Of a stretch of DNA of 64,000 bases, positions 53,522 to 61,913 are shown piece by piece; within the stretch, counting starts at the first letter, position 1; every line of letters begins with the position of its first letter. Below the pieces are notes generated by a model that searched no databases, had not been told where the DNA came from, and saw only the letters and a list, made by a program, of their open reading frames with translations. The position numbers and the translations under genes were made by a program. Source of the DNA: an uncultured Sphingobacteriales bacterium (GTDB taxonomy: Bacteria > Bacteroidota > Bacteroidia > Chitinophagales > Chitinophagaceae); assembly GCA_937991535.1 (NCBI GenBank), contig CALKHN010000040.1, positions 1 to 64,000 of the forward strand, read 5' to 3'.

Positions 53522-54214
53522 ATGAACATTGGAAAAGAATTTGAAAAATACGCTGTTAAACACAGGGGTATTTCCAGCAATACCCTCAACGATTTCACAC
53601 GCCACTCCGTAACCAATCTTACTCCCAATATTATTGAAGAGCGTCCTATGAACGTAGCTGTAATGGATGTTTACAGCCGTTTGATGATGGACCGCATCAT
53701 TTTCCTCGGCTATCCTATTTCGGAAGAGGTGGGTAATATTGTGACGGCCCAGTTGCTATTTTTAGAAAGCACAGATCGTACCAGGGATATACAAATGTAT
53801 GTGAACAGCCCCGGAGGTTCCGTATATGCCGGTATGGGTGTGTATGATACCATGCAATACATTACGCCGGACATTTCTACCATTTGTACGGGAATGGCTG
53901 CCAGTATGGGAGCAGTATTAATGTGTGCCGGTGCAAAAGGCAAACGCACAGCTTTAAAACATTCACGTATTATGATGCACCAGCCCAGTTCAGGTGCGGC
54001 CGGACAGGCAAGCGATGTGCTGATTACTGTGAATGAAGTTAGAAAGATAAAAAAAGAACTATATGAAGTAGTAGCCTATCACAGCGGGCAGGATGTGGAA
54101 AAAATTGAAAAGGATTTTGACCGCGATTTTTGGATGACAGCCCTTGAAGCAAAAGAATACGGGCTTGTGGATGAGGTATTGCTGATCAACCCCAAAAAGC
54201 AAAAAGATAAATAA
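53522..54214 (+). CDS. clpP: ATP-dependent Clp protease proteolytic subunit, first copy
   Basis: A 230-aa ClpP serine protease. The catalytic triad is visible: Ser in CTGMAASMGA, His in RIMMHQPSSGA and Asp in DFDRDFWMTALEA. NSPGGSVYAGMGVYDTM forms the oxyanion region. A longer N-terminus (about 45 residues before RPMNVAVMDVYSRLMMDRIIFLG) precedes the mature protein, possibly a propeptide. It lies 22 bp before a second clpP, and a terminator follows that pair, so the two are cotranscribed. ClpX, 220 bp further on, is the likely ATPase partner. Confidence 0.95.
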   Translation: MNIGKEFEKYAVKHRGISSNTLNDFTRHSVTNLTPNIIEERPMNVAVMDVYSRLMMDRIIFLGYPISEEVGNIVTAQLLFLESTDRTRDIQMYVNSPGGSVYAGMGVYDTMQYITPDISTICTGMAASMGAVLMCAGAKGKRTALKHSRIMMHQPSSGAAGQASDVLITVNEVRKIKKELYEVVAYHSGQDVEKIEKDFDRDFWMTALEAKEYGLVDEVLLINPKKQKDK

Positions 54215-54236
54215 CCACAAATAACAAATATCAGAT

Positions 54237-54863
54237 ATGTATATAAACAGCAAAAGGAACCCTTTTATTTCAGATGATGAGGACAATCCCGAAACGCCTG
54301 AGATGCCTTCGATGGAAAAAATGCTGAGCGGCTGGCAGTTTGACAAAAAATTTATTGAACAGCGAAAGGTTTTTCTATGGGGCGCAGTTGACGATAAAAG
54401 CGCTAAAGACATTACCTCCCGTCTGCTGTATTTAGACGCTATTGACCCGGGAAAAGAAATCACCTTTTACATCAATAGTCCTGGTGGTATAGTTACCAGC
54501 GGTATGGTAGTATACGATACCATGCAAATGATTAAATCGCCCGTAGCAACAGTATGTATGGGCATGGCGGCCTCCATGGGTTCTCTGTTATTAAGCGGTG
54601 GCAAAAAAGGCAAACGTTATATCTTTCCACACGGCGAAGTAATGATACATCAACCCAGTGGTGGTGGACAGGGAACTTCTGCCGACCTGGAAATAATGGC
54701 TGAGCAGATCCATAAGGTAAAAGAAATGAGCGCTAAAATACTCGCCGATAACTGTGGGCAACCTATTGAAAAAATAATGAAGGACTTTGACAGGGATCAT
54801 TGGATGGACGCAAAGGAATCTGTAGCATATGGTATTGTGGATAAGGTAATTGATAAGTTATAA
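54237..54863 (+). CDS. ATP-dependent Clp protease proteolytic subunit, second copy
   Basis: A 208-aa ClpP paralogue. The Ser (CMGMAASMGS), His (VMIHQPSGGG) and Asp (DFDRDHWMDAKES) are all kept, so it should be active. Its N-terminus differs from the first copy (charged DDEDNPETPEMPSMEK, then FIEQRKVFLWGAVDDKSA). It is clearly diverged from the neighbour, so the pair is an old duplication and not a frameshift or assembly repeat. Two active but distinct ClpPs may form mixed tetradecamers, as known in Mycobacterium and Listeria; this is inference here. Confidence 0.92.
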   Translation: MYINSKRNPFISDDEDNPETPEMPSMEKMLSGWQFDKKFIEQRKVFLWGAVDDKSAKDITSRLLYLDAIDPGKEITFYINSPGGIVTSGMVVYDTMQMIKSPVATVCMGMAASMGSLLLSGGKKGKRYIFPHGEVMIHQPSGGGQGTSADLEIMAEQIHKVKEMSAKILADNCGQPIEKIMKDFDRDHWMDAKESVAYGIVDKVIDKL

Positions 54864-54888
54864 CCGGCTTATAATCATCCGATTGATG

Positions 54889-54914
54889 AGCCGCCCACAA
54901 TGGAGCGGCTTTTT
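54889..54914 (+). terminator. Rho-independent terminator after the clpP pair
   Basis: AGCCGC (54889-54894) with CCA pairs with TGG-A-GCGGCT (54901-54910; one-base bulge), loop CAA, followed by TTTT. It separates the clpP pair from clpX. Confidence 0.8.
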
Positions 54915-55083
54915 CATGCATCGAAATTGACATATGTATACATGATAAAACTGAATTTTTACAAAAAAGTTTCGGACTTTTGCAGCTTATCCTTGTCTTT
55001 TTTGCCTTAATAGTAAAACCACTTCCATATCCTTTGCAGCCATCCTAAAGATAGTTTAACATTAAATTTTTATTAGTATTACA

Positions 55084-56316
55084 ATGGCTAAATCAATTTT
55101 ACATTGCTCTTTTTGTGGAAGAAGTCGCGACGAAGTTAAAATTCTGATCGCTGGGCAGGAAGGACATATATGCGAAAACTGCGTAGACCATGCCCGCGAA
55201 ATTATTGAACAGGAACTGGTATTAAAGCATGAGTCTTCGCATCCCCAGTTTAAACTTACTGTTAAAAAACCCATAGAGGTTAAAAAGTTCCTGGATGAAT
55301 ATGTTATTGGCCAGGATGATGCAAAAAAAGTACTGGCTGTAGCGGTGTATAATCACTACAAACGCCTGCAGCATAAAACAGGCGAAAATGAAGTAGAGAT
55401 AGAAAAAAGCAATATCGTAATGGTAGGAGAAACCGGAACAGGAAAAACCCTGCTGGCCAAAACCATCGCGCGTATGCTCAATGTGCCCTTTGCAATTGTG
55501 GATGCCACTGTTTTTACCGAGGCTGGTTATGTGGGAGAAGATGTAGAAAGCATTCTTACCCGGCTGCTTCAGGTTTGTAATTATGACGTGGCGGCAGCAG
55601 AAAAAGGGATTGTATATATTGATGAGATTGATAAAATAGCCCGTAAAAGTGATAACCCGTCCATTACCCGCGATGTGAGCGGCGAAGGCGTTCAACAAGG
55701 GTTACTCAAACTGCTTGAGGGGACAGAAGTACTGGTTCCACCGCAGGGCGGCAGAAAACATCCCGAACAAAAACTGATTAAAGTAAACACCCAGAACATT
55801 CTATTTATTTGCGGTGGCGCATTTGATGGTATAGACAGGGTAATTGCCCGCAGGGTAAATACCAATGCTATAGGTTTTAATGTAAACAAAGAGCAGCAGG
55901 AATACATGAAGAAGAACCTGTTGCAATACATTAATGCACAGGATTTGAAGTCTTTTGGGCTAATCCCGGAACTGCTCGGGCGTTTACCCGTTGTTACCTA
56001 TCTTAACCCCTTAGATGCAGAAACACTCCGCTCTATCCTTACCGTGCCTAAGAATGCGCTTATGAAGCAATACAACAGGCTGTTTGAACTGGAAGGTATT
56101 AAATTAAAAGTAGACGAAGACGTTCTTGATTTTATGGTTAACAAGGCCATGGAATATAAACTTGGAGCAAGAGGCTTGAGAAGTATTTGTGAAAACATAC
56201 TTACAGATGCTATGTTTGAACTGCCTTCTTCAACAGAAAAGCATTTTCATCTTACACTCGACTATGCGCAACGTAAGTTCGACAACAGTAAAATGAGTAT
56301 GTTGAAAGTAGCGTAG
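55084..56316 (+). CDS. clpX: ATP-dependent Clp protease ATP-binding subunit ClpX
   Basis: A 410-aa AAA+ unfoldase. The N-terminal zinc-binding domain has C8, C11, C30 and C33 (LHCSFCGRS...GHICENCVDH). The Walker A is GETGTGKTLLAK (E replaces the P usual in GPTGSGKT). Walker B is IVYIDEIDKIA, sensor 1 is NTQNILFICGGAFDGID, and sensor 2/arginine finger are in the ELLGRLPVVTYLN region. The C-terminal small domain is GARGLRSICENILTDAMFELPS. Transcribed after its own 5' gap; a terminator follows. It feeds substrates to ClpP. Confidence 0.95.
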   Translation: MAKSILHCSFCGRSRDEVKILIAGQEGHICENCVDHAREIIEQELVLKHESSHPQFKLTVKKPIEVKKFLDEYVIGQDDAKKVLAVAVYNHYKRLQHKTGENEVEIEKSNIVMVGETGTGKTLLAKTIARMLNVPFAIVDATVFTEAGYVGEDVESILTRLLQVCNYDVAAAEKGIVYIDEIDKIARKSDNPSITRDVSGEGVQQGLLKLLEGTEVLVPPQGGRKHPEQKLIKVNTQNILFICGGAFDGIDRVIARRVNTNAIGFNVNKEQQEYMKKNLLQYINAQDLKSFGLIPELLGRLPVVTYLNPLDAETLRSILTVPKNALMKQYNRLFELEGIKLKVDEDVLDFMVNKAMEYKLGARGLRSICENILTDAMFELPSSTEKHFHLTLDYAQRKFDNSKMSMLKVA

Positions 56317-56360
56317 ATAGAAAAACACAAAGCATCATTCACTTGTATAAAAACACAAAC

Positions 56361-56386
56361 GCCCGGCAACACCAGCCGGGCTTCTT
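56361..56386 (+). terminator. Rho-independent terminator after clpX
   Basis: GCCCGGC (56361-56367) pairs with GCCGGGC (56375-56381) around AACACCA, followed by TTCTTAGTTT. A perfect 7-bp GC stem with a weak U tract. Confidence 0.75.
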
Positions 56387-56447
56387 AGTTTACCAATTCA
56401 ATTTATTATTTCCTCCTATCTTCACCAACAAATTACAAGTTCATCGT

Positions 56448-56624
56448 ATGAAAGAATTAATTGACCGTTTACAAACGGAAGCAGGTTTAAGCGAAGAGCA
56501 GGCTGTAAAGGCCATTACACTGGTGAAGGATTTTGCTAAAGAAAAATTCCCTTTATTTTCAGGAGCAATAGAAAAAGTATTTACCAAATATTCTCCTAAA
56601 GAGGATGAAGATTTTTTGCATTAA
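56448..56624 (+). CDS. Small conserved helical protein (58 aa)
   Basis: A 58-aa acidic/amphipathic protein: MKELIDRLQTEAGLSEEQAV, then KAITLVKDFAKEKFPLFSGA and a charged C-terminus EDEDF. Similar short helical proteins (EAGLSEEQA...LVKDFAKEKFP pattern) occur in Bacteroidota; I recognise the type but no function is known. ATG 56448 was chosen because the open frame upstream runs through the clpX terminator. It is a single-gene unit between clpX and an acyl-CoA dehydrogenase. No signal peptide or membrane segment. Confidence 0.6.
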   Translation: MKELIDRLQTEAGLSEEQAVKAITLVKDFAKEKFPLFSGAIEKVFTKYSPKEDEDFLH

Positions 56625-56626
56625 TA

Positions 56627-56655
56627 AAAGAAAAACCCCTGCCTGTAAACAGGGT
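56627..56655 (-). terminator. Rho-independent terminator after the acyl-CoA dehydrogenase
   Basis: On the minus strand CCCTG pairs with CAGGG (plus 56637-56654) around an 8-nt loop, followed by TTTTTCTTTTAT. It closes the minus-strand acyl-CoA dehydrogenase gene that ends at 56688, and may also work weakly for the small plus-strand gene. Confidence 0.7.
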
Positions 56656-56687
56656 CCTCTTGTTTTCTCATGTTATGTAAGGAAACT

Positions 56688-57830
56688 TTAACCTTGTAAT
56701 ACCTCCCTGGCGATTACAATCTTTTGTATTTCACTGGTACCTTCGCCAATGGTACACAACTTACTGTCTCTGTAAAATTTTTCTACCGGAAAATCTTTAG
56801 TATACCCGTATCCACCAAAAATCTGAACAGCATCATTGGCCACCTTTACCGCCACTTCACTCGCGTAATACTTTGCCATAGCCGCCTCTTTTGTCATGGG
56901 TAATCCTTTATTCTTTTTATCTGCAGCCTGTAATATCAGTAACTCCGATGCCATAATTTCCGTAGCCATATCTGCCAGTTTAAAAGATATGCCCTGAAAA
57001 TTTGAGATGGGCTGGTCAAACTGGCACCTTTCTTTGGAATATTGCAATGCCGCCTCATAAGCGCCCCTGGCTATTCCCAGCGCAAGGGCCGCAATGGAAA
57101 TCCGGCCTCCGTCAAGCACTTTCAGTGATTGCTTAAACCCATCCCCCACATTTCCCAGGCGATTGCCATCGGGAATTCTGCAATTGTCAAATATCATTTC
57201 CGCGGTTTCACTGGCCCGCATGCCAAGCTTGTTTTCTTTTTTTCCCCCGCTAAACCCTGCTGTTCCCCGTTCCACCACAAAAGCGGTGGCATTATTCTTT
57301 GTTCTGGGCTCTCCTGTTCTGGCAATTACTACTGCTGCGTCCCCCGACTTACCATGAGTGATCCAGCATTTTGTGCCGTTGAGTATCCAGTCATCACCAT
57401 CTCTTACGGCAATGGTTTGCATATTGCCGGCATCGCTTCCCGTACCGGCCTCTGTTAAACCCCATGCACCGATCCATTCTGCAGTGGCCAGCTTAGGCAA
57501 ATATTTTTGTTTCTGTTCTTCATTTCCAAAAGCCAGAATATGCCCGGTACACAATGAATTGTGTGCAGCAACACTTAATCCAACCGAACCGCAAACCTTT
57601 GCCACTTCTGCAATAATCGTTATATATTCCACATAACCCAGCCCGGCGCCGCCATAGGTTTCAGGAACCAGCACTCCCATTAATCCCAGTTTACCCATTT
57701 CCTTAAAAACGTGCACGGGAAACTCCTGGGTTTCATCCCATTCCATTACATAGGGTCTTATATGTCGCCTTGCAAAATCACTTGCCGTTTGAGCAATTTG
57801 TAGCGTTAATTCATCTGTTTGAAAATCCAT
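56688..57830 (-). CDS. Acyl-CoA dehydrogenase
   Basis: A 380-aa flavoenzyme that introduces the alpha,beta double bond in acyl-CoA. The N-terminal helical domain is followed by AWGLTEAGTGSDAGNMQT and WILNGTKCWITHG (FAD/substrate contacts). The C-terminal domain has the catalytic base region TIGEGTSEIQKIVIAREVL, and FGGYGYTKDFPVEKFYRD. Length and motifs fit short- or butyryl-CoA dehydrogenases. Isolated from other fatty-acid genes. The promoter is upstream of 57830 in the 50-bp AT-rich gap. Confidence 0.94.
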   Translation of the reverse strand: MDFQTDELTLQIAQTASDFARRHIRPYVMEWDETQEFPVHVFKEMGKLGLMGVLVPETYGGAGLGYVEYITIIAEVAKVCGSVGLSVAAHNSLCTGHILAFGNEEQKQKYLPKLATAEWIGAWGLTEAGTGSDAGNMQTIAVRDGDDWILNGTKCWITHGKSGDAAVVIARTGEPRTKNNATAFVVERGTAGFSGGKKENKLGMRASETAEMIFDNCRIPDGNRLGNVGDGFKQSLKVLDGGRISIAALALGIARGAYEAALQYSKERCQFDQPISNFQGISFKLADMATEIMASELLILQAADKKNKGLPMTKEAAMAKYYASEVAVKVANDAVQIFGGYGYTKDFPVEKFYRDSKLCTIGEGTSEIQKIVIAREVLQG

Positions 57831-57883
57831 ACTATTTTATAATTGTGCAAATTAAAGAATTTTTTTCATAATACTAACAAACG

Positions 57884-58819
57884 TTAGTAATCAATGTAGG
57901 GTAACAGCTTTTGAATAAGATTGTCCGTTACCAAATGAACTTGTCTCAGATCATCTTCATTTTGAAAGTTGCCATGCTGTAAACGATACTGGATAACGGC
58001 ATTACCCACCTGATATTTTATATAAGGATGTGCTTTTAACTCGTCTATGCCGGCAGTATTGATATTGATTTTCTTTATCGCTCCGGCATCGCATTGCAGG
58101 TGGCCTTTTATTTGTTGAAAAACGGTGTCGCTGATCCCATACACTTCCGCAACCTGCTCTACATTGTAAAAGCCCCCTAATTTTTCCCTGAAACTGATGA
58201 TGCGGATAGCCAGTTTACTGCCAATACCCGGTAAGGCAATAAAAGCCGTAGTATCGGCGGTATTAATAGGAACCATACCTACAGTATGTTTTGCGCTTCT
58301 GGCAGCAAAAGAAGGAGGGTACACGTTCTTATCTTTACTTTGCGATACATGTGCAGCAATGCGCACATAGGGCAACAACCTTTCATAATCAGGCTTTCTT
58401 AATCCATATATTTTGCCAATATCTTCTGCTTTATAAAACTTACCGCCTTTTGCTATAAAATTTTGTATGGTTTGAATGGTTCTGCCGGATATGCCTAAAC
58501 GTTGCCATTCGGAGGGATTTAACGTATTGGGGTCAAAATAAAATGTTTCTGATTTTACAGGCTTACTATACGAGATGGCTGATGATGCAGGATAAAATAT
58601 TTCGCCCGAATCAATATATTTTCCCGCAAGTGCGGCCTGTTGCTCCAGTTGTGCAATATCATGCTCAAATCTGACAAATTCTTTACCATCAAATGGTTCA
58701 TCCGGGGTAAACAGCAAAGGTGCAAACCACACGCCGGCCAGTATAGCCAGCAGTGCAATAATCCCATTGCGTTCTTTTTTACTGAAATTAAAATATTCCT
58801 TCACCCGGTTAGCATTCAT
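57884..58819 (-). CDS. Helix-hairpin-helix (ComEA-like) domain membrane protein
   Basis: A 311-aa protein with an N-terminal charged stretch, a transmembrane helix (about 17-36, GIIALLAILAGVWFAPLLF), and three or four ComEA-type HhH repeats. These include FDPNTLNPSEWQRLGISGRT, VPINTADTTAFIALPGIGSKL (block of 20) and ININTAGIDELKAHPYIKYQ, ending NLIQKLLPYIDY. HhH repeats bind DNA non-specifically. Related Bacteroidota proteins are annotated as helix-hairpin-helix or competence-like. Whether it has any DNA-uptake role is not shown by context. Confidence 0.85.
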   Translation of the reverse strand: MNANRVKEYFNFSKKERNGIIALLAILAGVWFAPLLFTPDEPFDGKEFVRFEHDIAQLEQQAALAGKYIDSGEIFYPASSAISYSKPVKSETFYFDPNTLNPSEWQRLGISGRTIQTIQNFIAKGGKFYKAEDIGKIYGLRKPDYERLLPYVRIAAHVSQSKDKNVYPPSFAARSAKHTVGMVPINTADTTAFIALPGIGSKLAIRIISFREKLGGFYNVEQVAEVYGISDTVFQQIKGHLQCDAGAIKKININTAGIDELKAHPYIKYQVGNAVIQYRLQHGNFQNEDDLRQVHLVTDNLIQKLLPYIDY

Positions 58820-58967
58820 ACGTTGGTGTATATCATTTGAAAGTTACATAATAAAAGGAATGAAAAGCTGATAATAATAAAATTATCTCATCAAAGGACA
58901 TTCGGAGAAGTGTTTACCAGTAATAAATTAATGAATGTTCATCCGCATAAGGCGGCTGTGGGGAGAA

Positions 58968-59744
58968 TTACAAGGCTATGCTCAATCGGTCGTAAGCCAG
59001 TTGTATTCCTTCGGGCAATTCGCTGCTTACGTCAGCATGTTTTCCCAACTGGTGGCTTATATGTGTAAAATAAGCTGCGGGTATTTGCATATCCTGTACT
59101 TCATTTATGGCTTCGCTTAAATTAAAATGGGAGATGTGTTCTTCCCTGCGGAGCGCATTTAATACCATTACTTCGCTACCCCTTATTTTCTCTTTGCTGC
59201 TCTCCTCTATACGGTTGGCATCGGTGATGTAAGTGAACTTCCCAAACCGAAAGCCCAATACGGGCATTTGCATATGCCATACCAGCACCGGCGTAATTAC
59301 AAGATCGTTGATCTGAAAGGGGTCTGAACTGATGGTATTGAGATGGATGTTGGGTGCTCCCGGATATTTCTTTTCGGTAAAGGCATAGGGAAATTCCCTG
59401 ATGATCACTTCCAGCGTCATTTCATTGCCATAAATTTCCATGGGCTTTTGCATGAAATAGTTGAACCCCCTTACATCGTCCAACCCTGCCACATGATCTT
59501 TATGCGGGTGCGTAAATATAACTGCATCCAAATGTTTTATGTTCTCCCTCAACATCTGGTAACGAAAATCCGGACCCGAATCAACCACAACAGTAGTATG
59601 TTCAGATTGTACAAGTATGCTTGAGCGCAACCGTTTATCCTTCCTGTCTGTTGAAGTACAAACATCGCAACTGCAGCCAATCATAGGCACGCCACTGCTG
59701 GTACCCGTACCCAAAAATGTAATTTTAATATCAGGGTAACTCAC
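58968..59744 (-). CDS. MBL-fold metallo-hydrolase (PhnP-like)
   Basis: A 258-aa metallo-beta-lactamase-fold enzyme. The start ITFLGTGTSSGVPMIGCSC with CDVC is the PhnP/phosphodiesterase-like pattern. The zinc motif is FTHPHKDHVAGLDD (HxHxDH), followed by a downstream Asp in YITDANRIE and a C-terminal His in FTHISHQLGKH. Family members include phosphoribosyl cyclic phosphodiesterase (PhnP), but no phosphonate genes are nearby. The gene is read towards the HhH gene and lies downstream of porX and a small conserved gene on the same strand. Confidence 0.86.
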   Translation of the reverse strand: MSYPDIKITFLGTGTSSGVPMIGCSCDVCTSTDRKDKRLRSSILVQSEHTTVVVDSGPDFRYQMLRENIKHLDAVIFTHPHKDHVAGLDDVRGFNYFMQKPMEIYGNEMTLEVIIREFPYAFTEKKYPGAPNIHLNTISSDPFQINDLVITPVLVWHMQMPVLGFRFGKFTYITDANRIEESSKEKIRGSEVMVLNALRREEHISHFNLSEAINEVQDMQIPAAYFTHISHQLGKHADVSSELPEGIQLAYDRLSIAL

Positions 59745-59857
59745 GTGTCAAAGCTAAAAGAAAATGTACAATAGCAATTGTAAATTTACAGAAGAAGTAA
59801 AATTAAAAAGTGTATCAGCCTAAATTACAGCCAAATTACTGTTATTGATAAACCACT

Positions 59858-60127
59858 CTATTCATTGGCGGGTTTGGCCATTAATTCCTCGTATAACTTT
59901 TGCGAATCGTGAGTAAGCGCATCAAACGTTATTTCCAACTCGGGCATAAGATCGGCCAAGGTAGTGATGCGGCCTTCCAGGGTAAGAAATTTATTAAGTA
60001 CCACCACCTTCCTTTGCTGTAAAATGCAATACCCACTTTGAAAAGTACCTCTTTCATACCGTATCACATAGCCGGCTTCTTCCAGTATGGCTTCAATTTT
60101 ATTTAAGGTCGGTTGATTAATCTTCAT
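59858..60127 (-). CDS. Small conserved protein between porX and the MBL gene
   Basis: An 89-aa protein without signal or membrane segment: INQPTLNKIEAILEEAGYVI, a FQSGYCILQQRKVVVLNKF central block and the end LTHDSQKLYEELMAK. I recognise this GTFQSGYCI-type protein as conserved in Bacteroidota, from memory often near porX, but no function is known. The start at 60127 was chosen over one 7 codons upstream because it matches the family N-terminus (KINQPTLNKIE). The two genes may be an operon unit, with 134 bp between them. Confidence 0.7.
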   Translation of the reverse strand: MKINQPTLNKIEAILEEAGYVIRYERGTFQSGYCILQQRKVVVLNKFLTLEGRITTLADLMPELEITFDALTHDSQKLYEELMAKPANE

Positions 60128-60148
60128 CTTGTTGTTTTCTCCTGGCAA

Positions 60149-60261
60149 AGATATACGATTTGAAATTTGAAATGTAAAATTTGAAGTCCCAACTAATGCA
60201 CATCCCTTTCTGCCGCTATATTACGAGCTGAGGGGCCAATCTCAAATCTTAAACTTCAAAA
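60149..60261. repeat. AT-rich filler between porX and the small conserved gene
   Basis: A run of ATTTGAAATTTGAAATG and AAATTTGAAG words (60160-60184) of the same type as the gaps at 8.77 and 53.27 kb, with the short inverted word TCTCAAATCTTAAACTTC at 60240-60257. No clear terminator for porX. Confidence 0.45.
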
Positions 60262-61818
60262 TTACTTATTCGTCATCCTTACTACCGGCACAATCATTTC
60301 CTCCACACTTATACCCCCATGCTGAAATGTGTTTTTGTAATAGTTTGAATAATAGTTATAGTTATTAGGATAACAGAGATAACCATCTTCTTTGGCAAAT
60401 ATAAAGGAAGAGTTAACGGAGGGCACTGGCAGCCCCGCTTCTTTTGGGTCGCGAAAAGCCAGTACTTCCTTAGGCTCATAATTAAGATTTCGCCCGTGTT
60501 TATACCTCAAATTGCTGGTGGTTTGCTTATCTCCAATCACTTTGTAAGGCGTTTTAACCCTTACACTTCCATGATCCGTTGCCACTATCAGCGTGAGGGG
60601 CTTTTCTCCAATTTTTTTGAGTGCCTGGTGCAGGGGCGAATGCTCAAACCAACTGGCGGTAATACTTCTGTAACTGGTTTCATCACTTGCCAGCTCTTTC
60701 AGCACTTCCATTTCCGTTCTTGCATGGCTCAGCATATCCACAAAATTGTATACTATGATGTTGATGTCATTTTCCAAAAGATTATGGATATTGTCAACCA
60801 GTTTTTGACCGTCCTGGTGATTAAGCACTTTGGTATAGGAATATTTAACATCGCCTTTGTACAAACGCTTTAGCTGCGCTTTCAAAAACTCCTCTTCATA
60901 CAGGTTTTTTCCACCTTCCTCCTCATCGTTTTTCCATTGTGCCTGAAAATGTTTTTCAATGTCCATGGGCATCATCCCGGCAAAAATGGCGTTGCGGCAA
61001 TACTGTGTAGCAGTTGGCAGTATTGAATAAAAGGTTTCTTCTTCCTGTATCCGAAATGTTTCGGCAAACGCTGGCTGAATAGTTTTCCATTGATCGTAAC
61101 GCAGGTTATCAATTAAAGCAACAAACAAGGGCTTTCCTTTTTCAATATGGGGCAATATTTTATACCGGAATAAAGTATGGCTCATAATGGGTGCATCGGT
61201 GCTTTTAGGATTCACCCAGGAAGCATAATTTCTGCTGATAAACTTAAAAAATTCGGTATTGGCTTCACTTTTCTGTGATTGAAATACCTCCCGCATTTCA
61301 GGACTGTCGCTTTTTTCCATTTCCAGTTCCCAATACACCAATTTTTTATAGAGTTCCATCCACTCGTTATAATTTGGATTGCTGTTTAAAGCCATAAAAA
61401 GATTGCGAAACTCCTGCTGGTATGCACTTGTTGTTTTTTCGGCCACCAGCCTGCGGTTATCAATTATTTTTTTTAAACTCAGTAACACCTGGTTGGGATT
61501 AACCGGCTTGATCAGGTAATCACTGATCTGAGAACCAATGGCGTCATCCATCAGGTTTTCCGTTTCATTTTTGGTAATGAGCACTACAGGCAACTGCTGA
61601 TTGATCTCTTTTATCCTGGACAATGTTTCCAGCCCGCTAATGCCAGGCATTGTTTCGTCGAGCAATACTACATCTACTATATTTTCCTTCACGTAGTCCA
61701 GCGCATCATACCCGTTGGTGAGTGTTTGCACTTCGTATCCTTTGTTCTCCAAAAAAAGTTTTTGCGACTGGAGGCTCTCCATTTCATCATCAACCCAAAG
61801 TATTTTTGCCAAAGACAT
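60262..61818 (-). CDS. porX: Type IX secretion response regulator PorX (receiver + PglZ)
   Basis: PorX is the response regulator of the PorXY system that controls expression and activity of the type IX secretion machinery. The 518-aa protein begins with a receiver domain (1-120) with acidic pocket D10/D11, phospho-acceptor D54 in VVLLDETMPG and YLIKPVNP. It is followed by a PglZ-type phosphodiesterase-like domain (about 210-515; FVALIDNLRYDQW, PTATQYCRNAIFAG, IVATDHGSVRV with metal-binding Asp/His). The partner kinase PorY is not in this window. The domain pair is diagnostic. Confidence 0.95.
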   Translation of the reverse strand: MSLAKILWVDDEMESLQSQKLFLENKGYEVQTLTNGYDALDYVKENIVDVVLLDETMPGISGLETLSRIKEINQQLPVVLITKNETENLMDDAIGSQISDYLIKPVNPNQVLLSLKKIIDNRRLVAEKTTSAYQQEFRNLFMALNSNPNYNEWMELYKKLVYWELEMEKSDSPEMREVFQSQKSEANTEFFKFISRNYASWVNPKSTDAPIMSHTLFRYKILPHIEKGKPLFVALIDNLRYDQWKTIQPAFAETFRIQEEETFYSILPTATQYCRNAIFAGMMPMDIEKHFQAQWKNDEEEGGKNLYEEEFLKAQLKRLYKGDVKYSYTKVLNHQDGQKLVDNIHNLLENDINIIVYNFVDMLSHARTEMEVLKELASDETSYRSITASWFEHSPLHQALKKIGEKPLTLIVATDHGSVRVKTPYKVIGDKQTTSNLRYKHGRNLNYEPKEVLAFRDPKEAGLPVPSVNSSFIFAKEDGYLCYPNNYNYYSNYYKNTFQHGGISVEEMIVPVVRMTNK

Positions 61819-61913
61819 GAATATTTATTTTTATGTTTAGCTAATCAAATGTAGTTATTCATTTCCCGCTTTTTACCTTTGCGGCGGTTCCTTTATTTTT
61901 TTAACATATTTAC

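Noticed and set aside
53522..54863. Single clpP split by a frameshift
   Set aside because: Each copy has its own start, stop and complete catalytic triad, and the sequences are diverged throughout.
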